The notes under the pieces are model-generated. The model saw nothing but the letters and a program-made list of their open reading frames with translations. It did no database searches and was not told the origin of the DNA. 51,911 nucleotides of DNA from Burkholderiaceae bacterium (GTDB lineage Bacteria > Pseudomonadota > Gammaproteobacteria > Burkholderiales > Burkholderiaceae_E): contig OMIE01000162.1 in NCBI GenBank assembly GCA_900299025.1, positions 1 to 51,911 on the forward strand. Reading direction: 5' to 3'. Position 1 is the first letter of the stretch. Each line of letters starts with the position of its first letter. Made by a program: the position numbers and the translations under genes. This document shows positions 41,679-49,718 of the stretch, in pieces.

Positions 41679-42382
41679 ATGAAGGCTCCAGGCTTGCCCC
41701 TTGATGGTGTTTTCTGTTGAGGGATTTTCGTTTGTCGCTTCGATTTTGTGGGTTGACCACTATGGTCGGATGCACGATCACGCTCAGCTGAACCCGCTTG
41801 CATGCGCGATGCCTGGGTGCCGGGGGCTGCAGCGGCTTGTTCTGTTTCCGGTGTGGGAGTAAGGCTTGCCTTACTTGCCAGCTGTTCAAACTGCTTTTGC
41901 AGAAACCCCCACCACTGGTTAGCTTGCTCCATAGCCGGGTGCTCACTGTGCCCTTGTCCCGGGGCGGCTGGGTTGTCCACCGAGGCAGCAGCGTTATGGC
42001 CCGAGGCAGCAGCGTTATGGCCTGGGGTCGTTGGGTTACCCACCGGCGCTGTCGCAGACGATGGCCGGTTGTCGGTCGATTCATGTTGGCTTTCCATCAT
42101 CGAACGAAAGCCAGCAATGCCTGCACGTTGAATCTCCAAGCCTTGTATTGTGGACCGCAGCAAGGTTTGATTGACCGATAGCCACTGCTCGACTGCCTTT
42201 AAATCTTTGATGCGGCGATCGAGCTCATCGATATCAAGCGTGGGGGCCATTGGCGAATTCATATAGCTCGACCACATGTTTTGCATCCATGTAAGCCCTT
42301 GACTCATATCAGCAAAGGGCTGAGTGCCGCTGGGAAGTCCTGCAGCAGGCATGCCGGGCATGTGAAAGGCTTTGTCGATCAT
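41675..42382 (-). CDS. phaM: PhaM-type polyhydroxybutyrate granule-associated protein
   Basis: PhaM activates PHB synthase and links granules to the nucleoid in Ralstonia. The 235-residue product has the family segment LDIDELDRRIKDLKAVEQWLSVNQTLLRSTIQGLEIQRAGIAG at residues 49-91. A disordered middle with a 7-residue repeat GHNAAAS follows, then the QANQWWGFLQKQFEQLA helix. The C-terminus is a basic, Lys/Pro-rich tail (TKSKRQTKIPQQKTPSRGK) that could bind DNA, like the PAKKA repeats of known PhaM. It is between FAH (ATGA overlap) and FIST (GTGA overlap). It suggests the host makes PHB, although no phaC is in the window. Confidence 0.87.
   Translation of the reverse strand: MIDKAFHMPGMPAAGLPSGTQPFADMSQGLTWMQNMWSSYMNSPMAPTLDIDELDRRIKDLKAVEQWLSVNQTLLRSTIQGLEIQRAGIAGFRSMMESQHESTDNRPSSATAPVGNPTTPGHNAAASGHNAAASVDNPAAPGQGHSEHPAMEQANQWWGFLQKQFEQLASKASLTPTPETEQAAAAPGTQASRMQAGSAERDRASDHSGQPTKSKRQTKIPQQKTPSRGKPGAFM
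41981..42022. repeat. 21-bp perfect tandem duplication inside phaM
   Basis: Two identical 21-bp units (41981-42001 and 42002-42022) each beginning CGAGGCAGCAGCGTTATGGC. They keep the phaM frame and duplicate a seven-residue GHNAAAS block in the disordered linker. Perfect identity indicates a recent slippage event and likely length variation between strains. Confidence 0.85.
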
Positions 42383-43365
42383 GGATGGTTTTGTAACACT
42401 TGTTGATCAATCGTGCCAAATACATTGTTGGCCTGCGCATCGAGCACTTCGATGCGCACGCGTTCACCAAAGTGCAAATACGCTGTGCTTGCCGAGCCTT
42501 GATCCATGGTTTCAAGCGCACGGATCTCTGCGATGCAACTATAGCCGCGGCTGCGATCCTTATTAGAGACCGTGCCCGACCCGATGATTGATCCAGCCCG
42601 CAAGCGCCTTGTCTTGGCGGCATGTTCGATCAGCTGTGCGAAGCCAAACACCATGTCTTCGCCTGCGTTCGCTTGGCCAACAAGCGCTTGATTGCGCCAA
42701 CAGCGTACCGGCAAGTGCATGCGTTCGCCGTCCCAGGCTTGACCGAGCTCATCAGGGGTCACCGCAAGGGGCGAAAAGGCGGTGGCAGGTTTGGACTGGT
42801 AAAAGCCAAAGCCCTTGGCTAACTCGTCGGGTACAAGATGCCGCAGACTCCAGTCATTGGCCAGCATGATGAGTCGAATGTGTTCGCTCGCTTCACCTTG
42901 AAGACACTGCATGGGCACATCGTCAACAATCACCGCGACTTCGGCCTCGAAATCGATACCCCAGTCCTCGCTCGCGAAGCGTGCCGGTCGGCAGGGCCCG
43001 ATGAAATCGTCGCTACCACCCTGGTACATCAAGGGATCATGCCAAAAGCGTTCGGGCATAGCGGCTTGTCTAGAACGTCGTAATAGCTCGACATGATTGA
43101 CGTAGGCTGAGCCATCCGCCCATTGGTAGGCTCTTGGTAGGGGTGCTAGGCATTGCTGCGGATCAAAAGCAAAGGCGTGGCGAGCCTTACCAAGATTGAG
43201 TGTTTCGTAAAGGTCGGCAAGTTGCGGTGCGAGAAACTGCCAGTCATCGAGTACGCTTTGCAATCGCGGCGCGATGTCGGTTGCTAAATGGGCTCGCTGC
43301 AAATCTCGCGACACCACGATCAGCTGACCATCTCGGGTGCCGTCGTCCAGTGTGCCAAGCTTCAT
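42379..43365 (-). CDS. Fumarylacetoacetate hydrolase family protein
   Basis: A 328-residue FAH-fold hydrolase. Metal-ligand acidic residues occur in DFEAEVAVIVDDVP near residue 139. LANDWSLRHLVPDELAKGFGFYQSKPATAFSPLAVTPDELG near residue 169 and RAGSIIGSGTVSNKDRSRGYSCIAE near residue 257 are family segments. The N-terminal MKLGTLDDGTRDGQLIVVSRDLQRAH form is typical of the two-domain bacterial FAH enzymes, which split fumarylacetoacetate to fumarate and acetoacetate in tyrosine degradation or act on related diketo acids. It is the first gene of the FAH-phaM-FIST operon, with a 52-bp divergent gap to the CoA-binding gene. Confidence 0.88.
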   Translation of the reverse strand: MKLGTLDDGTRDGQLIVVSRDLQRAHLATDIAPRLQSVLDDWQFLAPQLADLYETLNLGKARHAFAFDPQQCLAPLPRAYQWADGSAYVNHVELLRRSRQAAMPERFWHDPLMYQGGSDDFIGPCRPARFASEDWGIDFEAEVAVIVDDVPMQCLQGEASEHIRLIMLANDWSLRHLVPDELAKGFGFYQSKPATAFSPLAVTPDELGQAWDGERMHLPVRCWRNQALVGQANAGEDMVFGFAQLIEHAAKTRRLRAGSIIGSGTVSNKDRSRGYSCIAEIRALETMDQGSASTAYLHFGERVRIEVLDAQANNVFGTIDQQVLQNHP

Positions 43366-43417
43366 AGGGCTCCTTGAGCGGCTGTCATTTCGTCAGAGGC
43401 TACGATACCATGCAGGC

Positions 43418-43888
43418 ATGGCGAGCATTCAAGAACTGCGCAGCATCCTTACTAACTGCAAAACCATTGCAGTCGTCGGTATCAGCGAACAATGGCATCG
43501 GCCCAGCTACTTCGTTGGCAAGTACCTGCTTGAACACGGCTATCGAATGATTCCTGTGAATCCGCGCTACAAGGAAGTACTCGGCCAGACCTGCTATCCC
43601 GATCTCGAATCGGTTCCGACACCGATTGATATGGTCGATGTGTTTCGTCGCAGCGAAGAACTCATGCCCATTGCCAAGCAAACGCTTGTCATCGGAGCCA
43701 AGGTCTTGTGGCAACAACTCACTGTGTGTAATCACGAGGCGCATGACTATGTTCGTGAACGTGGACTTACCTCAGTAATGGATCGCTGCGTCAAGATAGA
43801 ACATGCCCGACTTTTTGGTGGTCTTAACTGGATGGGCGTTAATACCGGCATGCTGTCGGCGAAGCGCCCGCGACAACTCCCTTACTAG
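43418..43888 (+). CDS. CoA-binding domain protein (YccU-like)
   Basis: A 156-residue protein with the CoA-binding Rossmann fold found in succinyl-CoA synthetase alpha. Landmarks are CKTIAVVGISEQWHRPSYFVGKYLLEHGYRMIPVNPRYKEVLGQTCYPDLESVPTPIDMVDVFRRSEE at residues about 15-80 and MDRCVKIEHARLF near the end. The standalone YccU family has no established function. ATG 43418 is chosen because it begins the conserved SIQELRSIL segment; the open frame upstream overlaps the FAH gene. It precedes metY by 68 bp on the same strand. Confidence 0.88.
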   Translation: MASIQELRSILTNCKTIAVVGISEQWHRPSYFVGKYLLEHGYRMIPVNPRYKEVLGQTCYPDLESVPTPIDMVDVFRRSEELMPIAKQTLVIGAKVLWQQLTVCNHEAHDYVRERGLTSVMDRCVKIEHARLFGGLNWMGVNTGMLSAKRPRQLPY

Positions 43889-43956
43889 GTGAGCGCACTG
43901 GCCTTTGCGACAGCCTACTTGGGATTCAAGCCCGCCACTATCGATGGGATAAGCCT

Positions 43957-45261
43957 ATGAGCAAAGACGTCAAGCAAATCGATCGCGCGTTTGGGTTTGA
44001 AACCCTCTGCCTTCATGCAGGACAACTGCCCGATCCCAGCACTGGCGCGCGGGCAGCACCGATTTATCAGACGACTTCCTATGTGTTTGATTCGGCAGAA
44101 CATGCCGCCTCGCTATTCAATTTGCAAACCTTTGGACATGTTTATGCCCGCTTGTCCAATCCAACGGTTGCGCTTTTCGAAGAACGCGTGGCAGCGCTCG
44201 AAGCTGGTCGGGCTGCTGTCTCGGCTGCAAGTGGCATGGCCGCAGAAATGCTTGCGATGCTCACCTTGTGCAGGCAGGGTGACCATATCGTTGCTGCGCG
44301 CACGCTTTACGGCGGCACTTATGCGCAGTTTGCGGTTACCTTTGCGCGTTTTGGTATCAGCTGTACCTTCGTGGAGCCCGATCAGGTTGAAAATTTCGAG
44401 CAAGCGATTCAAAGCAACACCAAAGCAATTTTTGCTGAGTCGATTGCCAATCCCCGGCTGAATGTTATCGATCTTGAGAAGGTTGCAGCCATTGCACGCC
44501 ACCACGGCATTCCCTTGGTCATCGATAACACGCTCGCATCGCCCTATTTATGTCAGCCGCTTAAGCACGGTGCGGATATCGTTGTCCATTCGGCGACCAA
44601 GTATCTTGGAGGGCATGGCACCACGATGGGTGGTGTTGTGGTGGAATCTGGCCGATTCCCTTGGGATAACGGTAAATTCCCAGACATGGTCTTGCCGAGT
44701 GAGGGTTATCACGGCGTTCGTTTTTATGAAACCTTCGGTGATTTTGGCTTTACGATGAAGGCGCGATTTGAGATTGCGCGTACCCTAGGTCCAACGCTTT
44801 CACCGATGAATGCCTGGTTATTGTTACAAGGTATTGAAACCCTTGCGGTTCGCATGGATCGTATTTGTGCCAATGCATTAGCCATCGCCCAGTTTTTGCA
44901 GTCGCATCGACGTGTTGCCTGGGTCAATTATCCTGGCCTTCAATCAAGCCCCTACTACCACTTGAGTCAACGCTATATGCCCAAGGGTGCTGGAGGCATT
45001 TTGTGCTTTGGCGTAAAGGGTGGGGCAAAGGCGGGCGAAGCCTTTATCAACGCAGCTAGATTTATGAGCCATCTTGCGAATGTTGGTGATGCTCGCAGCC
45101 TTATCATCCACCCCGCTTCAACCACCCACAGACAACTAAGCGAATCAGAGCAGTTGGCAGCAGGTGTGCCCTCCGATCTGATCCGCATGTCGGTAGGGAT
45201 CGAAAGCCTTGATGACTTGCTTTGGGATCTTGATCAGGCGCTTGAAGCGACTGCAAGTTGA
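43957..45261 (+). CDS. metY: O-acetylhomoserine aminocarboxypropyltransferase (sulfhydrylase)
   Basis: PLP-dependent gamma-replacement enzyme that uses sulfide or methanethiol with O-acetylhomoserine to form homocysteine or methionine. The 434-residue product has FETLCLHAGQ, PIYQTTSYVFDSAEHAASLF, YARLSNPTVALFEERVAALE, HIVAARTLYGGTYAQF, IDNTLASPYLCQPLKHGADIVVHSATKYLGGHGTTMGG (PLP Lys215) and HPASTTHRQLSESEQLAAGV. These are the long-form MetY features with NP insert. Its last 28 bp overlap the end of the convergent MBL gene. With metC it gives two routes to homocysteine. Confidence 0.93.
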   Translation: MSKDVKQIDRAFGFETLCLHAGQLPDPSTGARAAPIYQTTSYVFDSAEHAASLFNLQTFGHVYARLSNPTVALFEERVAALEAGRAAVSAASGMAAEMLAMLTLCRQGDHIVAARTLYGGTYAQFAVTFARFGISCTFVEPDQVENFEQAIQSNTKAIFAESIANPRLNVIDLEKVAAIARHHGIPLVIDNTLASPYLCQPLKHGADIVVHSATKYLGGHGTTMGGVVVESGRFPWDNGKFPDMVLPSEGYHGVRFYETFGDFGFTMKARFEIARTLGPTLSPMNAWLLLQGIETLAVRMDRICANALAIAQFLQSHRRVAWVNYPGLQSSPYYHLSQRYMPKGAGGILCFGVKGGAKAGEAFINAARFMSHLANVGDARSLIIHPASTTHRQLSESEQLAAGVPSDLIRMSVGIESLDDLLWDLDQALEATAS

Positions 45262-46208
45262 GCCCACATCTCTTTGTCGCGGGCTGCGGTCCAGATTCTT
45301 GGATGGTCAATGCCGCTTGCTTCATCGTAGGCCCTAGACACATCAAAGGGCATACAATGTTCGTAAATCGGTACCGTTCCAAAAACGGGATCCATGCGTG
45401 ACTTTGCCAAGTCATAGGCCTGCTTCAGACTCATGCTCTTAGCGACAGCCTCTTTTGCACTTTCAAAAAGGGTTTGTACCCAACGTCTTGTGTAGTCGAT
45501 TGCCTTGAGACAATCGGCTTCGGTTTGCATGGCCTCACCGCGGCCTGGCATCAGTTTTAGGGGTCGAAGTGCTGCAAGCGCATCAAGCGTTGCTGGCCAT
45601 TGATTCAAATGGGCATCGCCGGTGTAGACGCCTGCCTCAAATTCAACCAAATCACCCGAAAACAGAACCCTTTGCGACGGGATCCAAACCACGCTGTCGC
45701 CTTTGGTGTGTCCGGGCCCAAGATGCAAGATCTGCACCTCGAGATCGTCGAGCATAAGGCTTAACTTGCGCTCGAAAATCATCGTCGGCCAGGTGAGCCC
45801 TGGAATCGACTCCTGACCTCGAAAGAGCCGCGGAAAACGTTCGATTTCCGATTGCATATCTTGGGCGCCACGCTCGACAATCAGCTCATAGCTTGCTCGA
45901 GACGCGATGATCTCTTGTGCGCCTTCGGCCAAATAAGCCGATGCGCCCAAGACTCGCACCGCATGGTAGTGACTGAGCACTACATACTTGATGGGCTTAT
46001 CGGTAATGCCGCGAATCCGTGCGATTAAATCTTGTGCCATGGCAGGGGTTGCGGTGGTGTCAATCACCATGGCTGCGTTTTTGCCAATAATGACCCCGGA
46101 GTTGGGGTCGCCCTGTGCGGTATAGGCCCAGGCGTTTTCAGAAAGTTGGGTAAAGCTAATTACCTTGTCGCCAAGGTCAGCCTGCGATGCAAAACTAGCG
46201 GCCATCAT
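45234..46208 (-). CDS. MBL-fold metallohydrolase with altered metal site
   Basis: A 324-residue metallo-beta-lactamase-fold protein. The motif normally HxHxDH is SHYHAVRVLG here (His80 and His82 present; Asp-His replaced by Val84-Arg85). His167 (GPGHTKGDSV) and Asp186 (FSGDLVEF) are present. The final His region is PGRGEAM (Arg223). This leaves ligands for one metal rather than two. The same HAVR form recurs, as I recall, in Burkholderiales homologues, so it is a family trait and not a mutation. AAGGA precedes the ATGATG start. It lies downstream of paaR, facing metY. Confidence 0.87.
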   Translation of the reverse strand: MMAASFASQADLGDKVISFTQLSENAWAYTAQGDPNSGVIIGKNAAMVIDTTATPAMAQDLIARIRGITDKPIKYVVLSHYHAVRVLGASAYLAEGAQEIIASRASYELIVERGAQDMQSEIERFPRLFRGQESIPGLTWPTMIFERKLSLMLDDLEVQILHLGPGHTKGDSVVWIPSQRVLFSGDLVEFEAGVYTGDAHLNQWPATLDALAALRPLKLMPGRGEAMQTEADCLKAIDYTRRWVQTLFESAKEAVAKSMSLKQAYDLAKSRMDPVFGTVPIYEHCMPFDVSRAYDEASGIDHPRIWTAARDKEMWAQLAVASSA

Positions 46209-46346
46209 TCAGTTCCTTTCAAAGGTTGCCTGCATTCAGCACCCCGAGCGTAAACAGCGAGAAAAGGTGTTGAGAGCAAGCGATCAGCTTAACGTGATTT
46301 TGGGTTCGATCGAAGGCTTTGTGATGTCGCAGACCAAGCCCACGGG

Positions 46347-46401
46347 GCCATCTGCTAGCGAACTGCGCCAAAGGCTACATGCGCAGCGCCATCTGCTAGC
46401 G
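46347..46401. repeat. Direct 14-bp repeat at the end of paaR
   Basis: GCCATCTGCTAGCG occurs at 46347-46360 and again at 46388-46401, 41 bp apart. The first copy contains the paaR stop codon; the second encodes part of the low-complexity C-terminal tail in another frame. A related third partial copy (GTCCCATCTGCCAAG) follows. A local duplication that reshaped the C-terminus is the simplest reading. Confidence 0.6.
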
Positions 46402-47032
46402 GCTCGGTCCCATCTGCCAAGCTTTGGCGCTCAGACATAACGATCGAAACCTTTGCTGCCAGTGCCCCCTGCCAAAGCGTAATCAATTCAGCAGCAAAAG
46501 CTTCACGGCTCATTGGACCGTCGCTACGCCACCAAGTAAAGCTGAAATTGAGCATGCCCAGCAGACTCATTGTGGTGGCTCCAAGGTGAGGGCATCCATC
46601 AAGCCCTGGGAAGTCCTTGAGGATCGCTGCTTGGAAATGACCAACGATTTGTCGCTCAATGCCACGAATACGCTCGCGTTGCACTTGGGCAAGATGGTGC
46701 ACATCGTGGATCAAGGCTTTATGGTGATGCGCAGCATCAGCGTAGGCATTGACGAATTGTCGAATCAGGTGCTCGAGGTAACCGCCCTGTGAGGCCATCA
46801 AACATTGTTGCGCGAGGCTTTCTAAGTCTAAGGTATAACGCTCTAACGCATGGAACAATAAGTCATCTTTGGCGTCGAAGTAGTGGTATAGCGTTGCCTT
46901 GGAGACCGCGCATTGACCTGCAATCGCTGCCATGCTTGCCGATGCATAGTCGCTTACGGCAAACAATCGAACCGCTTGATCGGCGAGTCGATCGCGTTGG
47001 GAATCAAATGAGGCTCGGCGAATCTTTGCCAT
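46355..47032 (-). CDS. paaR: TetR-family repressor of phenylacetate degradation
   Basis: A 225-residue TetR regulator. The helix-turn-helix lies at residues about 26-50 (YASASMAAIAGQCAVSKATLYHYFDAKDDLLFHAL). The C-terminal ligand domain (LGMLNFSFTWWRSDGPMSREAFAAELITLWQGAL) matches PaaR proteins, which repress paa genes in the absence of phenylacetyl-CoA. It follows paaE by 55 bp in the same direction, so it is likely autoregulated as the last gene of the operon. The candidate operator is the 18-bp palindrome in the promoter upstream of paaA. The last 24 residues are a repetitive LADG tail absent from most TetR proteins. Confidence 0.92.
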   Translation of the reverse strand: MAKIRRASFDSQRDRLADQAVRLFAVSDYASASMAAIAGQCAVSKATLYHYFDAKDDLLFHALERYTLDLESLAQQCLMASQGGYLEHLIRQFVNAYADAAHHHKALIHDVHHLAQVQRERIRGIERQIVGHFQAAILKDFPGLDGCPHLGATTMSLLGMLNFSFTWWRSDGPMSREAFAAELITLWQGALAAKVSIVMSERQSLADGTEPLADGAAHVAFGAVR

Positions 47033-47087
47033 ATGACTTAAATGGCTTGAGCCAACGCCCTAAAAGTTATCGCATCCATCCCTTGGC

Positions 47088-48260
47088 TTAACGTTCATCG
47101 AAGCTAATGGTCACCTCTTCGCTAAGCGGGTGGGCCTGACAAGTCAGTACGAAGCCTTGGGCTATTTCATCGTCTTGCAAGGTGTAGTTTTTCGCCATGC
47201 GTACCTCGCCTTCGATGACTTTGGCCCTGCAAGTACAACAAACGCCAGCCTGGCAGGCATAGGGCAAGGGCATACCTGCATGTAAACCCGCTTGCAAAAT
47301 ACTAGGTCCGTCTCGGGCAAGACGGATGCTTCGATGTTTGCCATCAATACGTAACATAAGCTTTGATGTGTTACTCGCAGCGTCAGTCTCCGATGAAGCA
47401 GGCACAAAGTGCGCTACATCAGGAGGTGGCACATGCGCACTACCAAAGCGTTCCATCAGGATTTTCGATCGATCCACATGAGATAACAATAACGCTGCCT
47501 CTGCTGCAAGCATCATCGGCTCAGGACCGCATAAATAAGCGACATCGATTGATGCCGGGTCAATCAATGTCTTCAGCAGATATTCGCACTTCGCTTGATT
47601 GAGTAGGCCATCGTGGAGCACTGAATCACTTGGTTCGTCGGAAAAAATATAGATCAGTTGTAATCGATCAACATAGCGGTTTTTCAAGTCCTCAAGCTCT
47701 TCAAAAAACATCAGGCTCTGTCGCTGACGATTGCCGTAGACAAGGGAAAATCGACTTCCGGCTTCTCGCTCAAGCAAGGTTTGCATGATCGATAACATCG
47801 GCGTTATGCCTGAACCACCGGCAAAAGCAAGATGATGACGACCTTTCATGCTTGGTTCTGTATGGCCCGCTGCTGGCTGTGTTGCCTGCTCGGCTTGCTT
47901 GTATGGTGGCGGTACAAAACGTCCGTCTGGCGTCATCACCGACAGGCTCAAACCTGGTTTCAAATTTGACTTTGCCCAGTTTGAAAAGCGACCCTTTGCG
48001 ATCGCCCGAATGCCTACACTAAAAGTCTTTGATCGCTCGTAGTCCTGAACCGAGGAGCAAATCGAGTAGTTGCGTCTTATGCGTTCACCGTCAATTTCAG
48101 CTTCAAGCGCTATAAATTGACCTTCCTTAAAAAGATAACGATCATAAAGCGCTTCTGGAACGGCAAAACGCAGGCACACACTATCCTCGGTGGGCTCACT
48201 TCGTCCAATAATGTTAAGACTGTGCATTGCTGGCATCAAGATTTGCGAACTAGACTTCAT
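47088..48260 (-). CDS. paaE: 1,2-phenylacetyl-CoA epoxidase reductase subunit
   Basis: The NADPH-dependent reductase of the PaaABCE epoxidase. The product has an FAD-binding ferredoxin reductase-type domain (GQFIALEAEIDGERIRRNYSICSS near residue 41). An NAD(P) domain follows (LAFAGGSGITPMLSIMQTLLERE, YLCGPEPMM), then a C-terminal plant-type [2Fe-2S] ferredoxin (YACQAGVCCTCRAKVIEGEV; CX4CX2C plus later Cys in VLTCQAHP). The start is uncertain: ATG codons at 48284, 48260, 48236 and 48227 are in frame and none has a clear ribosome binding site. The conserved sequence begins at about HSLNIIGRSEP. I chose 48260, giving 390 residues. Confidence 0.93.
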   Translation of the reverse strand: MKSSSQILMPAMHSLNIIGRSEPTEDSVCLRFAVPEALYDRYLFKEGQFIALEAEIDGERIRRNYSICSSVQDYERSKTFSVGIRAIAKGRFSNWAKSNLKPGLSLSVMTPDGRFVPPPYKQAEQATQPAAGHTEPSMKGRHHLAFAGGSGITPMLSIMQTLLEREAGSRFSLVYGNRQRQSLMFFEELEDLKNRYVDRLQLIYIFSDEPSDSVLHDGLLNQAKCEYLLKTLIDPASIDVAYLCGPEPMMLAAEAALLLSHVDRSKILMERFGSAHVPPPDVAHFVPASSETDAASNTSKLMLRIDGKHRSIRLARDGPSILQAGLHAGMPLPYACQAGVCCTCRAKVIEGEVRMAKNYTLQDDEIAQGFVLTCQAHPLSEEVTISFDER

Positions 48261-48321
48261 AGCGGTTGGTTTATCAGCCGGCATGGATTGCAAAGATGGT
48301 TGGTGGGCATGGTGATAAATC

Positions 48322-48912
48322 TTAGTAGGGTTTGAAGTAGTCAAAGGGCTCACGGCAAGCAAGACAACGGTAAATTGCTTTGCACGGCGTGGATCCGAAT
48401 TCGCTGATGCTTTCAATAACTTCTGATTCACAGCGTGGGCATTGCACGCGAGCCAAAGAAGTCATGCGTTTGAGAGGAAAGACCCGATGTGGATGCTCGC
48501 CTCCCGAAGGCGATGCATCGCCTTCGATCGATCCAGGCTTGCCAAGACAACGAAGGGGTGGGGCAATGCCAAAGGCCTTAAGCTTGTTGCGGCCATCCTC
48601 CGAGATCCAGTCCGTGGTCCAGGCGGGCGATAAAGCGATCACAACCTGCGCATTGGCTTCGCCCTGTGCCTTAAGTAGCGCGAGAATGTCATCGCGAATG
48701 GTTTCGGTCGCAGGGCACCCGCTATAAGTGGGCGTGATGCTAACAACGCATGTGCCTTGATCGCGGTGAAGGCCGCGTACGATGCCTAAATCCCCTAGGC
48801 TAATCACCGGAATTTCCGGGTCGGGCAATGCATTGACTGCTTCAAGCAGCCGCGCATCGCCTTGCTGCCGGTGTTGATCAAGGGCAAGGTTCAAGGCCTT
48901 ATCGCTCACCAC
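48322..48912 (-). CDS. paaD: 1,2-phenylacetyl-CoA epoxidase subunit PaaD
   Basis: PaaD is a small Fe-S-cluster-assembly-like subunit needed for the multicomponent oxygenase. The 196-residue product has the MIP18-like domain: LPDPEIPVISLGDLGIVRGL near residue 28, then TPTYSGCPATETIRDDI, and LSPAWTTDWISEDGRNKLKAFGIAPP near residue 95. It also has a C-terminal zinc-ribbon (CPRCES... CKAIYRCLACREPFDYFKPY, four Cys). Between them is a linker SIEGDASPSGGEHPHRV that contains a perfect 22-bp DNA palindrome. The start is GTG 48912 (GTG GTG), overlapping paaC by 7 bp. Confidence 0.94.
   Translation of the reverse strand: MVSDKALNLALDQHRQQGDARLLEAVNALPDPEIPVISLGDLGIVRGLHRDQGTCVVSITPTYSGCPATETIRDDILALLKAQGEANAQVVIALSPAWTTDWISEDGRNKLKAFGIAPPLRCLGKPGSIEGDASPSGGEHPHRVFPLKRMTSLARVQCPRCESEVIESISEFGSTPCKAIYRCLACREPFDYFKPY
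48505..48526. repeat. 22-bp perfect palindrome inside paaD
   Basis: The two halves CGAAGGCGATG and CATCGCCTTCG meet without a spacer, so the whole 22 bp is self-complementary. It encodes the variable linker of PaaD between the conserved core and the zinc ribbon. It could be a cruciform, a small mobile/REP-like remnant or chance; I did not see a second copy in the window. Confidence 0.8.
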
Positions 48913-49718
48913 GAAGCACCCGGATGGGCGCGCGCTACGGACTGCATTTCAGCGAGCAATAAGCTTAAGTGCTCGCCATGAACACCGAAGCGCCCGCGAG
49001 TCTGCAATTGGCTTGAAGCCGGCATGCGCAAATGGGACTGCTTGCACAAGGCGTCGACTTGGCTAAGCCAGCGATCGCGCAGCTGTATTGCTAAGTCATG
49101 TGCGCTATATCCGAGCGCGCGTTCATCGATTGCATCGAATGTGAACCACTCATTGGTGTAGGGAAAGAGCTGCTCAAGGGCTTGTTGCATACGCTTATTC
49201 GAGGCCTCGGTGCCATCGCCTAATCGAATCGTCCAATCGCTGGCATGGCGCCAGTGATAACGCGTTTCTTTGATCGACTTCATTGCAATGCCGGCAAGTA
49301 CTTCGTCTGCCGATTGGGCCACCAAAGGCCAAAGCTCCAACATATAAGCGCTAAAAAGACTTTGACGCACCATCGTAAAGGCGTAATCGCCAAGTGCTCC
49401 GCGGGCCGCATGTACCCCGCTATTGGGCAACTCAATCGCTGTGAAGTTTCTGAAGGCTTCGGCATTGCGCCAATAGGCCAAGGCGTCTTCGTCACAAACC
49501 GGTTGCATGCTTTGGCCGGCGTGGCTGTAGAGCATGCGAGCCTGCCCGAGCAAGTCCAGCGCCGTGTTGGTGAGGGCGATGTCTTCTTCAAGCGCAGGGC
49601 CGTGTCCTGTCCATTCGCTGAGACGGTGGCTCAGAATCAGCGCATTGTCGCCAAGCCGAAGCAAAAATTCCTGAGGGGCGGGCTGCTTGGTTTCGGCAAG
49701 CGCCGTTATCGGATGCAT
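48906..49718 (-). CDS. paaC: 1,2-phenylacetyl-CoA epoxidase subunit PaaC
   Basis: The non-catalytic ferritin-like partner of PaaA, a scaffold that forms the heterodimer core. The 270-residue product has the helical PaaA/PaaC fold: LLRLGDNALILSHRLSEWTGHGPALEEDIALTNTALDLLGQARMLY near residue 18. It continues with EDALAYWRNAEAFRN and KETRYHWRHASDWTIRLGDGTEAS near residue 148. The ligand positions differ from PaaA as expected. Its ATG 49718 shares a base with the paaB TAA (TAATG), and its TGA overlaps the paaD start. Second to fifth genes are closely packed. Confidence 0.95.
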   Translation of the reverse strand: MHPITALAETKQPAPQEFLLRLGDNALILSHRLSEWTGHGPALEEDIALTNTALDLLGQARMLYSHAGQSMQPVCDEDALAYWRNAEAFRNFTAIELPNSGVHAARGALGDYAFTMVRQSLFSAYMLELWPLVAQSADEVLAGIAMKSIKETRYHWRHASDWTIRLGDGTEASNKRMQQALEQLFPYTNEWFTFDAIDERALGYSAHDLAIQLRDRWLSQVDALCKQSHLRMPASSQLQTRGRFGVHGEHLSLLLAEMQSVARAHPGASW

